Below the pieces are notes generated by a model. It was not told the DNA's origin, did not search any database, and saw only the letters and a list, made by a program, of their open reading frames with translations. From UBA9865 sp035647835 (GTDB lineage Bacteria; Bacillota; Dethiobacteria; Dethiobacterales; Dethiobacteraceae), in the NCBI GenBank assembly GCA_035647835.1, contig DASRMS010000204.1:11923-75922 (forward strand): a stretch of DNA of 64,000 nt, written 5' to 3'. Both the position numbers and the translations under genes were made by a program. How positions within the stretch are numbered: the stretch's first letter is position 1; each line of letters starts with the position of its first letter. Shown piece after piece: positions 9,409-18,706 of this stretch.

Positions 9409-10035
9409 ATAATCGAACTAAATAATAGGCAAAAGGAAATTTTGGCGATTGTAAAGCAAGATGGGCCCATTTCGGGAGAAGAAATTGCCGGTCGCCTCAA
9501 TCTGTCTCGGGCTGCTTTGCGGCCGCATCTTGCTGTCCTCACGACTTCAGGTTTACTAGACGCACGCCCACGTGTAGGCTATTTTTATACGGGCAATGTT
9601 TTAACTGGAATCTCGGAAATACTTACACGTTTTACCGTAGGTGATATTAAAAGTCGTCCTATTGTGATTCGGGAAGAAACCTCAGTGTACGACGCTATTG
9701 TGACCCTCTTTTTAGATGATGTTGGCACCCTATTTGTAGTCGATGAAAAAGGCAATTTACAAGGTGTGGTATCACGCAAGGATTTTCTCAAGACGGCATT
9801 GGGTGGTGTAGATCTGCATAAAATGCCGGTAGGTGTAATTATGACGCGCATGCCGCAAGTCCATACTGTGACAGAAGAAGAAACAGTGCTGGAGGTAGTT
9901 AAGCGTATCAGTGAGCACGAGGTAGATTCTTTACCTGTAGTGCGCATCCAAGACTCACAAACATATAAAGTTGTGGGGCGAGTTACAAAAACAAATATAG
10001 CCCGTCTGCTGCTGGAATTGAGCGAAGGCCGCTAA
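9409..10035 (+). CDS. ccpN: CcpN-family transcriptional repressor (HTH + two CBS domains), apparent ATA/ATC start
   Basis: CcpN represses gluconeogenic genes in Bacillus in response to the energy and carbon state. Here an N-terminal winged HTH (RQKEILAIVKQDGPISGEEIAGRLNLSRAALR) leads to DARPRVGYFYTG and a CBS pair (about residues 80-205). No ATG, GTG or TTG exists in frame between the TGA at 9391 and the TTG at 9442, and starting at 9442 would remove part of the HTH. ATA 9409 aligns exactly with the Met of the family's MIELNKRQ start and sits 5 bases after GGAGG; ATC 9412 sits 8 bases after. The gene leads a ccpN-PSRP-ppdK operon. Confidence 0.85.
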   Translation: MIELNNRQKEILAIVKQDGPISGEEIAGRLNLSRAALRPHLAVLTTSGLLDARPRVGYFYTGNVLTGISEILTRFTVGDIKSRPIVIREETSVYDAIVTLFLDDVGTLFVVDEKGNLQGVVSRKDFLKTALGGVDLHKMPVGVIMTRMPQVHTVTEEETVLEVVKRISEHEVDSLPVVRIQDSQTYKVVGRVTKTNIARLLLELSEGR

Positions 10036-10051
10036 AGAGGTGATAAAACGC

Positions 10052-10882
10052 TTGGCAGAAATAAAACGTAAACCAATCGTCTATGTGGTTTCTGATTCTA
10101 TTGGTGAGACAGCAGAATTTGTCGTGCAAGCTGTGGCGAGCCAATTTAATTCAGGACATGTGGAAATTCGTCGTATTCCCTTTGTCACAGATCTGGAAAC
10201 GATCGTTGATGTCGTAGAAGAAGCTTCACTGGGTAATGCGATGATTGCCTATACCTTGGTTTTACCATCTTTAAGAGAGGCTATTCGCGAAGAAAGTGAT
10301 CTCCATGGTTTAATTGCGGTGGATGTGATGGGGCCGATGATGGATGCTTTCAGGCGCCTAATGCAGCTAGATCCTCACCAAGAACCAGGCTTAATCCGTC
10401 GTCTCGATGAAGAGTATTTTCGCCGCGTAGCGGCCATTGAATTTGCTGTAAAATATGATGATGGCAAGGATCCACGAGGGATGTTGTTAGCTGATGTCGT
10501 TTTAGTAGGTGTATCCCGTACCTCCAAAACACCTTTATCGATGTATCTTGCTAACAAACGTCTTAAAGTGGCCAATTTGCCTTTGGTACCGGAAGTGGAA
10601 CCCCCTGAAGAATTATTCTGGGTGCCGGCCTCTAAAGTGATAGGTCTCACGATTAATCCCCGTCAACTTAATGAAATTCGTCAAGAAAGGCTTAAAGCGC
10701 TAGGGTTACATGCCCAAGCCAACTACGCTAGTATGGAGCGCATTCTGGAAGAATTAGACTACGCAGAAAAAATTATGCGCAAAATAAGGTGCCCTATTTT
10801 TGATGTTTCCAACAAGGCTGTCGAGGAAGTGGCCAACAAAATTCTACAATTAGTTAGGGAGGAAGCTCGGGATGGAGAATAA
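10052..10882 (+). CDS. Pyruvate,phosphate dikinase regulatory protein (PSRP; kinase/pyrophosphorylase)
   Basis: A DUF299/YqfL protein that inactivates PPDK by ADP-dependent phosphorylation of a Thr next to the catalytic His, and reactivates it by Pi-dependent dephosphorylation. Visible motifs are IVYVVSDSIGETAE at the N-terminus and the P-loop-like GVSRTSKTPLSMYLA in the middle. TTG 10052 is preferred because AGAGGTGAT lies 7 bases upstream; GTG 10040 is part of that ribosome site. The 3' end overlaps ppdK by 11 bases, matching its role as the modifier of that enzyme. Confidence 0.93.
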   Translation: MAEIKRKPIVYVVSDSIGETAEFVVQAVASQFNSGHVEIRRIPFVTDLETIVDVVEEASLGNAMIAYTLVLPSLREAIREESDLHGLIAVDVMGPMMDAFRRLMQLDPHQEPGLIRRLDEEYFRRVAAIEFAVKYDDGKDPRGMLLADVVLVGVSRTSKTPLSMYLANKRLKVANLPLVPEVEPPEELFWVPASKVIGLTINPRQLNEIRQERLKALGLHAQANYASMERILEELDYAEKIMRKIRCPIFDVSNKAVEEVANKILQLVREEARDGE

Positions 10883-13517
10883 GCATGTCTATTTATTCAA
10901 AGAAGGAAATGCTCAAATGCGGGAGCTATTGGGTGGCAAGGGGGCAAACTTGGCCGAGATGACCAAGATTGGCCTTCCCGTACCACAAGGTTTTACAGTT
11001 TCGACAAATGCCTGCCTGGAATATTTAAAACGTGGCGAGCAAACCATCTGGGATGAGCTGCGGGAAGAAGTAATGGCAGCGCTGCAAACTTTAGAAGTAA
11101 TTTCCGGTAAAAAATTTGGAGACAAAGAAAACCCCCTTTTAGTTTCAGTGCGTTCTGGCGCGGTGATTTCAATGCCGGGCATGATGGATACAGTACTTAA
11201 TCTAGGCTTGAACGATGAATCAGTTTTAGGGTTAGCTGTGGCAGCTAATGATGAGCGTTTTGCTTACGATTGCTACCGTCGCTTTATTCAAATGTACGCT
11301 GACGTGGTGCAAAACATTGATCATTACAATTTCGAGCAGAAACTAGAACTGAAAAAGCAGTCTTTGGGTGTCAAGTTTGATACTGAACTGGATGCAGCTG
11401 CTTTAAAAGAACTTGTCGAAGAATATAAAGCAATCGTTTTGAAAGAAACGAAAAAACACTTCCCGCAAGAACCAGTTGAGCAGTTAATTTTGGCTATGCA
11501 AGCTGTTTTTGCTTCCTGGAATAATCAACGTGCTATTATCTATCGGCAGATTCATAAAATATCTGACAGCTTAGGTACTGCCGTTAACGTGCAAATGATG
11601 GTTTTTGGTAACCTTGGTGATGATAGCGGCACCGGGGTGGCTTTTACACGTAACCCTGCTGATGGCACTAATAAACTATATGGTGAGTTTTTGGTTAATG
11701 CTCAAGGCGAAGACGTCGTGGCCGGTATCCGCACACCACTGGCCATTAGTAATATGGCAGAATACTTGCCTGAAGCTTATCAGGAATTTACTAAAGTCTG
11801 CGACTTACTGGAAAAGCACTACCGTGATGTACAGGACATTGAATTTACGGTAGAACGCGGCAAACTGTTCTTGCTGCAAACCAGATCTGGTAAAAGGACA
11901 GCTGCGGCAGCTATCAAGATTGCTGTTAATATGGCGGAAGAAGGTTTAATCACTAAAGATGAAGCCCTGCTTCGTGTTGACCCTGCTCAGCTTAATCAAC
12001 TATTGCATCGCCGTATTGACCAAGATGCTAAACCGGAACCAATTGCTAAAGGCTTACCGGCTTCACCTGGTGCTGCCTGTGGCGAGATCGTCTTTACAGC
12101 TGATGAGGCCGACCGTTTAGCCGGTGAGGGCGTTAAAGTAATCTTGCTGCGTCCGGAAACTACCCCTGATGATATCCACGGTATTGTGGCTGCACAAGGC
12201 GTCTTAACCAGCCGTGGCGGCATGACCAGTCATGCTGCGGTAGTAGCGCGCGGTATGGGCAAATGCTGTGTATCCGGTTGTGAAGAAATAAAAATTGATT
12301 TATTAGCTAAAACCATGACTGCTGGCGAGCATGTCTTCAAAGAACGGGATCTCATCTCCCTTGATGGTTCTAATGGTGAAGTTTATGCGGGCACGGTTAA
12401 ATTAATCGCCCCAGAATTAACTGATGAATTCAATACGCTTTTAGCTTGGACCGATGACGTTAAAGATTTAGGGATACGTGCCAACGCTGACACCCCAGAA
12501 GATGCGCGTAAAGCGCGTGAATTTGGCGCCACAGGAATTGGTCTTTGCCGTACTGAACATATGTTTATGGCGCAAGATCGTCTGCCTGTCGTGCAAAAGA
12601 TGATTTTGGCTAAAAATGAAGCAGAACGTGAAAACGCTCTTGCTGAACTTTTACCCATGCAGCAAGGCGATTTCGAAGGTATCTTCCGGGCCATGGACGG
12701 GCTGCCCGTCACCATTCGCTTATTAGATCCTCCACTGCACGAGTTCCTGCCTAACCAAGAAGACCTGTTAGTTGATGTAACCTTGTTAAAAGAGCGCGGC
12801 AATGATCCGCAGCAGCTGCGTGAAAAAGAAGAACTCTTAAAGCAAGTACGTGGCCTGCATGAGATTAATCCGATGTTAGGTCATCGTGGCTGCCGTCTCG
12901 GCATAGTTACACCGGCTATCTACCGGATGCAGGCATTGGCAATTTTCCGTGCTGTTGTTGCTTTAATCGCAGAAGGCAAGACCATTATTCCAGAAGTAAT
13001 GATTCCTTTAGTTGGTCTGGAAACAGAATTAGAGTTAATGCGTGCTTTAGTAGTGCAGGCTGCTGATGATGTGATGGCCGAAGCGGGAATTAACTTTGAC
13101 TATAAAGTGGGGACAATGATTGAGCTGCCTCGTGCCTGCATGACTGCTGATAAAATTGCCGCACATGCTGATTTCTTCTCCTTCGGGACAAATGACTTAA
13201 CACAAACTACTTTTGGCTATTCTCGTGACGATGCGGAAGGCAAATTCCTCCTAGACTATCTGCAGCAAAAAGTACTGCCGGAAAACCCCTTCGCAGAACT
13301 TGACCGCGAGGGTGTCGGGGCTCTGGTAAAAATAGCTGTAGAAAAAGGTCGTGCCGTCAAGCCAGGCCTTAAACTTGGTATTTGCGGTGAGCATGGCGGT
13401 GACCCAGCTTCAATTGAGTTCTGTCACTTAGTAGGGCTAAACTATGTTTCCTGCTCACCCTTTAGAGTTCCCATCGCCCGCCTTGCCGCCGCACAGGCAA
13501 AACTAAAAAATAAGTAA
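10872..13517 (+). CDS. ppdK: Pyruvate, phosphate dikinase
   Basis: PPDK interconverts pyruvate + ATP + Pi and PEP + AMP + PPi. The 881-residue protein has the ATP-grasp N-terminus (LLGGKGANLAEM), the phosphohistidine loop GGMTSHAAVVARG (catalytic His454, regulatory Thr452) and a TIM-barrel PEP domain with the proton-donor Cys838 in GICGEHGGDP. It is full length. With PSRP and CcpN in the same operon, flux between glycolysis and gluconeogenesis is probably controlled at both the transcript and the protein level. Confidence 0.97.
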   Translation: MENKHVYLFKEGNAQMRELLGGKGANLAEMTKIGLPVPQGFTVSTNACLEYLKRGEQTIWDELREEVMAALQTLEVISGKKFGDKENPLLVSVRSGAVISMPGMMDTVLNLGLNDESVLGLAVAANDERFAYDCYRRFIQMYADVVQNIDHYNFEQKLELKKQSLGVKFDTELDAAALKELVEEYKAIVLKETKKHFPQEPVEQLILAMQAVFASWNNQRAIIYRQIHKISDSLGTAVNVQMMVFGNLGDDSGTGVAFTRNPADGTNKLYGEFLVNAQGEDVVAGIRTPLAISNMAEYLPEAYQEFTKVCDLLEKHYRDVQDIEFTVERGKLFLLQTRSGKRTAAAAIKIAVNMAEEGLITKDEALLRVDPAQLNQLLHRRIDQDAKPEPIAKGLPASPGAACGEIVFTADEADRLAGEGVKVILLRPETTPDDIHGIVAAQGVLTSRGGMTSHAAVVARGMGKCCVSGCEEIKIDLLAKTMTAGEHVFKERDLISLDGSNGEVYAGTVKLIAPELTDEFNTLLAWTDDVKDLGIRANADTPEDARKAREFGATGIGLCRTEHMFMAQDRLPVVQKMILAKNEAERENALAELLPMQQGDFEGIFRAMDGLPVTIRLLDPPLHEFLPNQEDLLVDVTLLKERGNDPQQLREKEELLKQVRGLHEINPMLGHRGCRLGIVTPAIYRMQALAIFRAVVALIAEGKTIIPEVMIPLVGLETELELMRALVVQAADDVMAEAGINFDYKVGTMIELPRACMTADKIAAHADFFSFGTNDLTQTTFGYSRDDAEGKFLLDYLQQKVLPENPFAELDREGVGALVKIAVEKGRAVKPGLKLGICGEHGGDPASIEFCHLVGLNYVSCSPFRVPIARLAAAQAKLKNK

Positions 13518-13530
13518 TAAGTAACAACAA

Positions 13531-13562
13531 GAGCTGTGCCCACTAACCGGCACAGCTCCTTA
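13531..13562 (+). terminator. Terminator after ppdK
   Basis: GAGCTGTGCC/GGCACAGCTC stem with an 8-base loop, followed by only a weak T stretch. Confidence 0.65.
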
Positions 13563-13687
13563 ATTTAAGGAAAAAAAGCATAGTAAGCGAGAGATAAAAA
13601 GAGGTGCAATCCAATAAAGAAAGTAGTATTATTTAGTCAACAACGCTATGGATAGATCGTTTACAAGGTAGAGGAGGTTTGTATATT

Positions 13688-14170
13688 TTGATTGCGGTAG
13701 TTTATTTTTCTCGCGATAATAATACAAAAGCCGGGGCGGAATTTCTGGCGGCCTCGCTTGAAGGGACGTTGGTAAGTTTAGTGGAGGAAAAGCGAAGTAG
13801 TTTTATGGGCGGGGCCTGGAAGGCATTGAGAGGAAAACCAGTAAAATTAAAAGGTGAGCCATGGCAAGAAGTGCAAGCGGTGGAAAACATCTATTTGATG
13901 ACGCCTATTTGGGCCAATAATGGTGCTCCGGCAATCAATGAGTTTTTGCTAAAGACCGACTTTTCTGGTAAAAAAGTAACGATTATTACTTTTCAGGCGG
14001 ATGCTAGCTTTAAAGGCAGCGAACTAGCACATCAGACGATAGCTGCATTGATTGAAAAAAAGGGCGGCATGGTGCTCGCTTGTCATGCTTGTCATGGGGC
14101 CAGGCCTGGCGCCTTTGCGGGTAAAGAATATATAGAAAGACAAGTAGCTCAAGTAACCCTACAGCAGTGA
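13688..14170 (+). CDS. Flavodoxin-like protein
   Basis: A short-chain flavodoxin fold of about 160 residues. IAVVYFSRDNNTKAGAEFLAASL gives beta-1 and the FMN phosphate loop, though the loop differs from the usual T/S-x-T-G-x-T. Later segments NIYLMTPIWANNGAPAINEFL and KKVTIITFQADASFKGSE match the FMN-isoalloxazine loops of the family. A GAGGAGG site at 13671-13677 fits TTG 13688 (10 bases) and is far too close to TTG 13679. It probably carries electrons in the cytoplasm; the partner is unknown. It stands alone, convergent with dacF. Confidence 0.75.
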   Translation: MIAVVYFSRDNNTKAGAEFLAASLEGTLVSLVEEKRSSFMGGAWKALRGKPVKLKGEPWQEVQAVENIYLMTPIWANNGAPAINEFLLKTDFSGKKVTIITFQADASFKGSELAHQTIAALIEKKGGMVLACHACHGARPGAFAGKEYIERQVAQVTLQQ

Positions 14171-14183
14171 TAGTAACGCAGAT

Positions 14184-14215
14184 AAAAGCCTCTTACCCAT
14201 GGGTAAGAGGCTTTT
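14184..14215. terminator. Bidirectional terminator between the flavodoxin gene and dacF
   Basis: A 15-bp AAAAGCCTCTTACCC/GGGTAAGAGGCTTTT stem with flanking A and T runs separates two convergent genes. Confidence 0.9.
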
Positions 14216-14226
14216 GTGATAACAAT

Positions 14227-15375
14227 TTAAGCTCGTTTAATTAAGCCACGGATAAAATTAGCGATACTGCGGAAGAAGCGGACAAAGATATTGGCTCGCG
14301 GTACCTTGGTGGCGGTGACCAATGGCTTGCTGGCAATAGTCTCGCCGTCTAGCTGTACCAGCAGCGTTGCTGCCTGACTGCCCTGCTCTACTGGTGCTTG
14401 CAATGTTTTTTCTTCAGCAACAACAAGCTTTAAATCACCTGCACGATTTGGCGGTGCCAGCACGATTAAATCTTCAGTGACTGTTAAAGCTACTGTTTGC
14501 TTTTTACCATCTTTAACTGGAGTCTCGCCTAGAGCATCATCCTTGGCTGCAGGCTGCGTGAAAACAAAATTACGAAAACCGTAGTTCAGCAACTCTTGAC
14601 TGGCAATTAAACGTTCTTGATCACTGCCTGTATTCAGGGTGACAGTGATTAAGCGCATGCCATTTTGCTCTGCTGTCCCGGCTAAACTGTAGCCTGATTC
14701 AGGTGTCCAGCCAGTTTTTAAACCATCTGCCCCTTGAAAGCGACCTAAAAGCGGGTTGCGGTTTTGTTGTTTAATATTATTGTAGGTGTATTCACGCTGC
14801 GACTCGAATTCTAAGATCTTGGGGTGTTTGACAATTAGCTCGCGAGCCAAAATGGCAATATCACGGGCACTCATATAATGGTTCTCTGCGGGCAGACCGG
14901 TAGCGTTTTGAAACTGGGTATTAGTCATGCCAAGTTCCTGGGCTCGCTGATTCATCCGCTGCACAAAAGCTTCCTCACTACCAGCTAATAGTTCAGCCAT
15001 GGCGATACAACCATCATTTGCCGAGACAATGGACATGCCGCTAATTAATTCTTCTACAGAAACTTCAGTATCTACCTGCAGAAACATGGAGGAGCCTTCT
15101 TTTTGCCAGGCTCGTTCAGAGACAATGGTTGTGGTATCCCACTGGATCTCGCCGCTTTCTATTGCTTCAAAGGATAACAAGAGTGTCATCACTTTAGTAA
15201 TACTGGCGGGTGGACGAGGTTCGTCAGCATTTTTCAAATACAGCAATTGTCCGGTAGAAGCTTCCATTAGGGCAGCCACACCGGCAACAGTATTAAAATC
15301 TTGTGCAGCTGCAGGTACAGAGAGTAGGAACAGCAGTATAGCAAGTAGTAATGAGAGCACACGTTTTTTTGTCAT
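14227..15375 (-). CDS. dacF: D-alanyl-D-alanine carboxypeptidase (class A PBP, DacF type)
   Basis: This serine carboxypeptidase trims the terminal D-Ala of peptidoglycan stem peptides. An N-terminal signal peptide (ends near residue 24, AAAQ) is followed by the three penicillin-binding motifs: SITK with Ser58/Lys61, SAN (118-120) and KTG (220-222). The C-terminal region holds a beta domain and an amphipathic, basic tail (FVRFFRSIANFIRGLIKRA) for membrane attachment. A CAGGAGG site precedes the ATG. It may act in the vegetative wall or in cortex synthesis; the sequence does not decide. Confidence 0.92.
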   Translation of the reverse strand: MTKKRVLSLLLAILLFLLSVPAAAQDFNTVAGVAALMEASTGQLLYLKNADEPRPPASITKVMTLLLSFEAIESGEIQWDTTTIVSERAWQKEGSSMFLQVDTEVSVEELISGMSIVSANDGCIAMAELLAGSEEAFVQRMNQRAQELGMTNTQFQNATGLPAENHYMSARDIAILARELIVKHPKILEFESQREYTYNNIKQQNRNPLLGRFQGADGLKTGWTPESGYSLAGTAEQNGMRLITVTLNTGSDQERLIASQELLNYGFRNFVFTQPAAKDDALGETPVKDGKKQTVALTVTEDLIVLAPPNRAGDLKLVVAEEKTLQAPVEQGSQAATLLVQLDGETIASKPLVTATKVPRANIFVRFFRSIANFIRGLIKRA

Positions 15376-15409
15376 TTAATACGCCTCCTGGAGCAGAAAC
15401 TTTTACATA

Positions 15410-15424
15410 CGTATATCTTATACG
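15410..15424. promoter_or_regulatory. CGTATA-N3-TATACG dyad upstream of dacF
   Basis: A perfect 6+6 palindrome with a 3-base centre lies 35 bases ahead of the dacF start. It may be an operator; no protein can be assigned. Confidence 0.35.
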
Positions 15425-15570
15425 AAAACATAGGGAAGAATCCAGAGCTAAAGCAAGGAAAGTAAAAAATTTGTCCGCATTACCTAAAAAAAATGCTAAA
15501 TTGTGAAGCTTGTCTTTATCATGTATAATATTAATAATTAATTATTCAGCAGGGAAAGTAGGGAGCGGGC

Positions 15571-16275
15571 TTGAGTGAGGGTTTAATTCTAGTTGTTGAT
15601 GATGAGGAGCATATTCGTGAACTAGTCCGTCTTTATTTAGAAAAGGCCGGTTTTGCCGCAGCCCTGGCTGCGGACGGTGAGGAAGCGATACAAAAAGTAA
15701 AAAGTCTTGTACCACAATTAATCATTCTTGATATTATGCTGCCCAAAATGGATGGCTGGGATGTCTGCCGTGAGGTGCGAAAAATTGCCGAGACACCCAT
15801 CATCATGCTAACGGCTAAAGGTGAGGAATTTGACAAAGTGTTAGGGTTAGAACTGGGAGCAGACGACTATCTGACCAAGCCATTTTCACCACGGGAACTG
15901 GTGGCCAGAGTAAAAGCTATTTTACGCCGGGTTGTTGTAGATGATATCGCCGCAAATGAAGATATAATCTCTTTACCAGGTCTGAATATTAACCAAAGCT
16001 CCCATGAAGTTCATGTGCGGGAGCGTGAAGTGAACCTGACTCCTAAAGAGTTTGATTTGCTCTGGTATTTAGCAAAGAACACCGGCAAAGTTTTTACCCG
16101 GGAACAACTGTTGACTGCCGTGTGGGGCTATGATTACTACGGTGACTTGCGTACTGTAGATACGCATATCAAACGCTTACGTGAAAAGGTGGAGCGGGAA
16201 GGAACAGGAACAAACGCTTATCAGATTAAAACTATCTGGGGCGTTGGCTATAAATTTGAGGTGCAGGACGCATGA
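15571..16275 (+). CDS. OmpR/PhoP-family response regulator
   Basis: A receiver domain (ILVVDDEEHIRELV, phospho-acceptor Asp54 in LIILDIMLPKMDG, conserved Lys in YLTKPFSPREL) is joined to an OmpR-type winged helix (VNLTPKEFDLLWYLAKN...RTVDTHIKRLREKVE). The 234-residue length is standard. TTG 15571 has GGGAG six bases upstream. The stop overlaps the start of the kinase gene (ATGA), so the pair is translated together. The closest named relatives are WalR/ResD/PhoP types; the stimulus is not evident. Confidence 0.9.
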   Translation: MSEGLILVVDDEEHIRELVRLYLEKAGFAAALAADGEEAIQKVKSLVPQLIILDIMLPKMDGWDVCREVRKIAETPIIMLTAKGEEFDKVLGLELGADDYLTKPFSPRELVARVKAILRRVVVDDIAANEDIISLPGLNINQSSHEVHVREREVNLTPKEFDLLWYLAKNTGKVFTREQLLTAVWGYDYYGDLRTVDTHIKRLREKVEREGTGTNAYQIKTIWGVGYKFEVQDA

Positions 16276-18032
16276 AGTTAAAGATTTTCTCAAAGCTGCT
16301 GACGACATACTTGGTGATCATTCTGATCACCTTATTTGTTGTGGGCTTAGCACTAACCCAGCTTTTGCAAAACTATTTCTATCATGCCCGTGAGGGTGAA
16401 TTACAGGCCAAAGGGCAAGAACTGGCAGACATTTACGCAGCGCAAATGCTAGGTTTTCAGGATCCACGTGTTACCAGCGACTTACTATTTGCGCTGGATC
16501 GTTTTCTTGATGCTCGGGTCCAGCTGGTGGACAGATCGATGTTGGGATTGGCGACTTGTCCTGGTTTTGAAGACCTGGGCCTGCCATTAACGACGGCAGA
16601 ACTTGATCTGCTCTTGAACGGCCATACTATTACCAAACGCGGCTATCATTCACAGTCAAAGCTGCAAATGGCAACAGTGGTGGTGCCCGTGGCAGCTCGG
16701 CAAGAAGTTTTGGGCGCCATCTTCCTGCACGCACCCCTAACCGGGATTACACAGACGGTGAAGCAAGTTCAGGAACTTATTTTTTATGCAGCTATTTTAG
16801 CTAATATTTTGGCCATGATCGTGGGCTACTATATGTCTAAATCTATTTCTCATCCTCTGCAGCAAATGACCCGTGCGGCGCTGGAAGTAGCCGGTGGTAA
16901 TTATCAGCAGCAGGTAGAAGTACCCTCAGCCGATGAGGTGGGACAGCTGGCTCAATCTTTTAACCACATGTCCGCTACACTTTACCAAACGGTGGAAGCT
17001 CTCTCTCAGGAAAAAAACAAACTAGAAAATATTATGGTCAGCATGAATGAAGGGGTGTTGGCAATTGACCAAGACGCACAAGTTTTACTGGCCAACCCTC
17101 AGGCTAGAGAGCTTCTGCAACTAGAAAGCCTGGATCTTGCCGGACAAAAGATTACGCAGCTCTTGCCGCACGCTGCTATGGATGAACTTTTTATGGCCGT
17201 GATCACCAAGGGCGAAGGGCAAGTGCAGGAATATGCTGTTGACGGGGGACGAATTTTGTCACTGCAAATAGCACCGCTGCAGCGTGGTAAAAAGCTTTGG
17301 GGAGCAGTAGGTATTTTGCAGGATGTGACTGAAGTACGGCAGTTAGAAGAAATGCGCCGCAATTTTGTCGCCAATGTCTCACATGAACTACGTACGCCGA
17401 TGACGTCTATTCAGGGTTATGTAGAGGCCTTATTAGATGGCTTGGCGGAAGATAAGGAAAGTCAGCAGCGTTATTTACAAGTAATTTTAGATGAAACAAT
17501 TCGTCTTAATCGTTTAGTCAACGACTTATTAGACTTATCCAGGCTAGAAACGAGACAACTAGCTTGGCCCCTAGAGCCAATCGACCTGCGTCCCTTATTA
17601 GAGGAAGTCTCTGCCAAATTGCAGCCACAATTTGCCCAGCTAGAGCTAACGACAGCTCTAGAAGTACCGGTGCAGTTACCTTTAGTCGTTGGTAATCGTG
17701 ATCGTATCCAACAAGTGCTGATTAATTTACTGAGTAATGCTATCTCCTTTACTCCTGCTGGCGGTACAGTTACTCTTGCTGCTGCAGAAGCAGGGAAGTG
17801 GGTGCGTGTCAGTGTGCAGGACACTGGCCTTGGTATTCCCGCTGCCGAGCAGGAAATGGTGTGGCAGCGTTTTCATAAGGTGGACAAAGCCCGCACACGT
17901 AAGTTCGGCGGCACAGGCTTGGGACTATCTATTGTCAAGCAGATTGTGGAAGCGCACGGTGGTTCTGTGGGGCTGGAGAGCGCTGTGGGGCAAGGTTCCA
18001 CTTTTTTCTTTACGATACCTTTAGCTCACTAG
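16272..18032 (+). CDS. WalK/PhoR-like sensor histidine kinase (HAMP-PAS-HisKA-HATPase)
   Basis: A 586-residue membrane kinase. TM1 lies at about residues 10-32, then an extracytoplasmic sensor domain, TM2 at about 170-195, HAMP (SHPLQQMTRAALEVAGGNY), PAS (LENIMVSMNEGVLAIDQ), HisKA with VSHELRTP (His371) and HATPase with NAISFTPAGG, DTGLGIP and GGTGLGLSIVK. This is the WalK/PhoR/ResE layout. It pairs with the response regulator by a 4-base overlap. The signal is unknown, but the neighbouring cell-wall enzyme dacF makes an envelope role plausible. Confidence 0.9.
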   Translation: MKLKIFSKLLTTYLVIILITLFVVGLALTQLLQNYFYHAREGELQAKGQELADIYAAQMLGFQDPRVTSDLLFALDRFLDARVQLVDRSMLGLATCPGFEDLGLPLTTAELDLLLNGHTITKRGYHSQSKLQMATVVVPVAARQEVLGAIFLHAPLTGITQTVKQVQELIFYAAILANILAMIVGYYMSKSISHPLQQMTRAALEVAGGNYQQQVEVPSADEVGQLAQSFNHMSATLYQTVEALSQEKNKLENIMVSMNEGVLAIDQDAQVLLANPQARELLQLESLDLAGQKITQLLPHAAMDELFMAVITKGEGQVQEYAVDGGRILSLQIAPLQRGKKLWGAVGILQDVTEVRQLEEMRRNFVANVSHELRTPMTSIQGYVEALLDGLAEDKESQQRYLQVILDETIRLNRLVNDLLDLSRLETRQLAWPLEPIDLRPLLEEVSAKLQPQFAQLELTTALEVPVQLPLVVGNRDRIQQVLINLLSNAISFTPAGGTVTLAAAEAGKWVRVSVQDTGLGIPAAEQEMVWQRFHKVDKARTRKFGGTGLGLSIVKQIVEAHGGSVGLESAVGQGSTFFFTIPLAH

Positions 18033-18697
18033 TTACAATAACACATAAAGAGAAAAACTACCCCTTGTTTACAGAGTGGGTAGTTTTTTTGCGTACTTTT
18101 GCTGTTCCCAACTTGGCAAAATTATCTCAACATCTGTAATGAAGGAATTTAAGACTAATCAAAGAACTATACTTTGAGGAACGTTTCCTTATTTTATTTC
18201 CTGGCAGCAGGACAAGCACTGAATTACGATATTTTTGTGAGCTAATAAGAGCTTTGTTAACTCAGGCCGTGGAAAAATGCATAAACGCTAGCAATTCTGC
18301 AATAATTCGTATAATAAGCAGTAATTGGTATATAATATTTGAAGCATCTTCGTCTTTATCACTGATAAAAGAAGGAATCAATCAAGCAATGTAGAATTAA
18401 AAATGTAGTAATTACTGGCTAAGTTTGACACAGTTACGGGTGTTAGACAAGGGAGGAAAAAGAATCAGCACGGGGTGCAGAGAGGCCTAACGTTGGTTAA
18501 AACGCTAGACGAGACCTTGTCTCTCGAATTAGGGATGAGGTTTTTTAAATGGTTACCTCTTCTTACAGCGTTACTAGCAGGATTTTATTCACTAATGGCG
18601 AAATAAGTAACCCTTGACTAGCCTAGCCTAAAAGCGCGACATGCTTGATAGCAGTTATTAGATGTAGCTCCTCCTACAGGGCAGATAAGAAACGCAG
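18033..18697. other. Long intergenic region upstream of dnaG-rpoD
   Basis: About 660 bp without a supported gene. After the terminator at 18053-18090 there are two TATAAT hexamers (18310-18315 and 18331-18336), either of which could be a -10 for dnaG-rpoD. A stretch at 18445-18546 has local pairing potential: AGACAAGG with CCTTGTCT (18515-18522), a GCAC/GTGC hairpin, GAGAC/GTCTC, and a T6 run at 18541. It matches no RNA family I recognise. Confidence 0.5.
18053..18090 (+). terminator. Terminator after the two-component operon
   Basis: AAAAACTACCC/GGGTAGTTTTT hairpin with a run of seven T. Confidence 0.85.
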
Positions 18698-18706
18698 GTG
18701 AGACAG

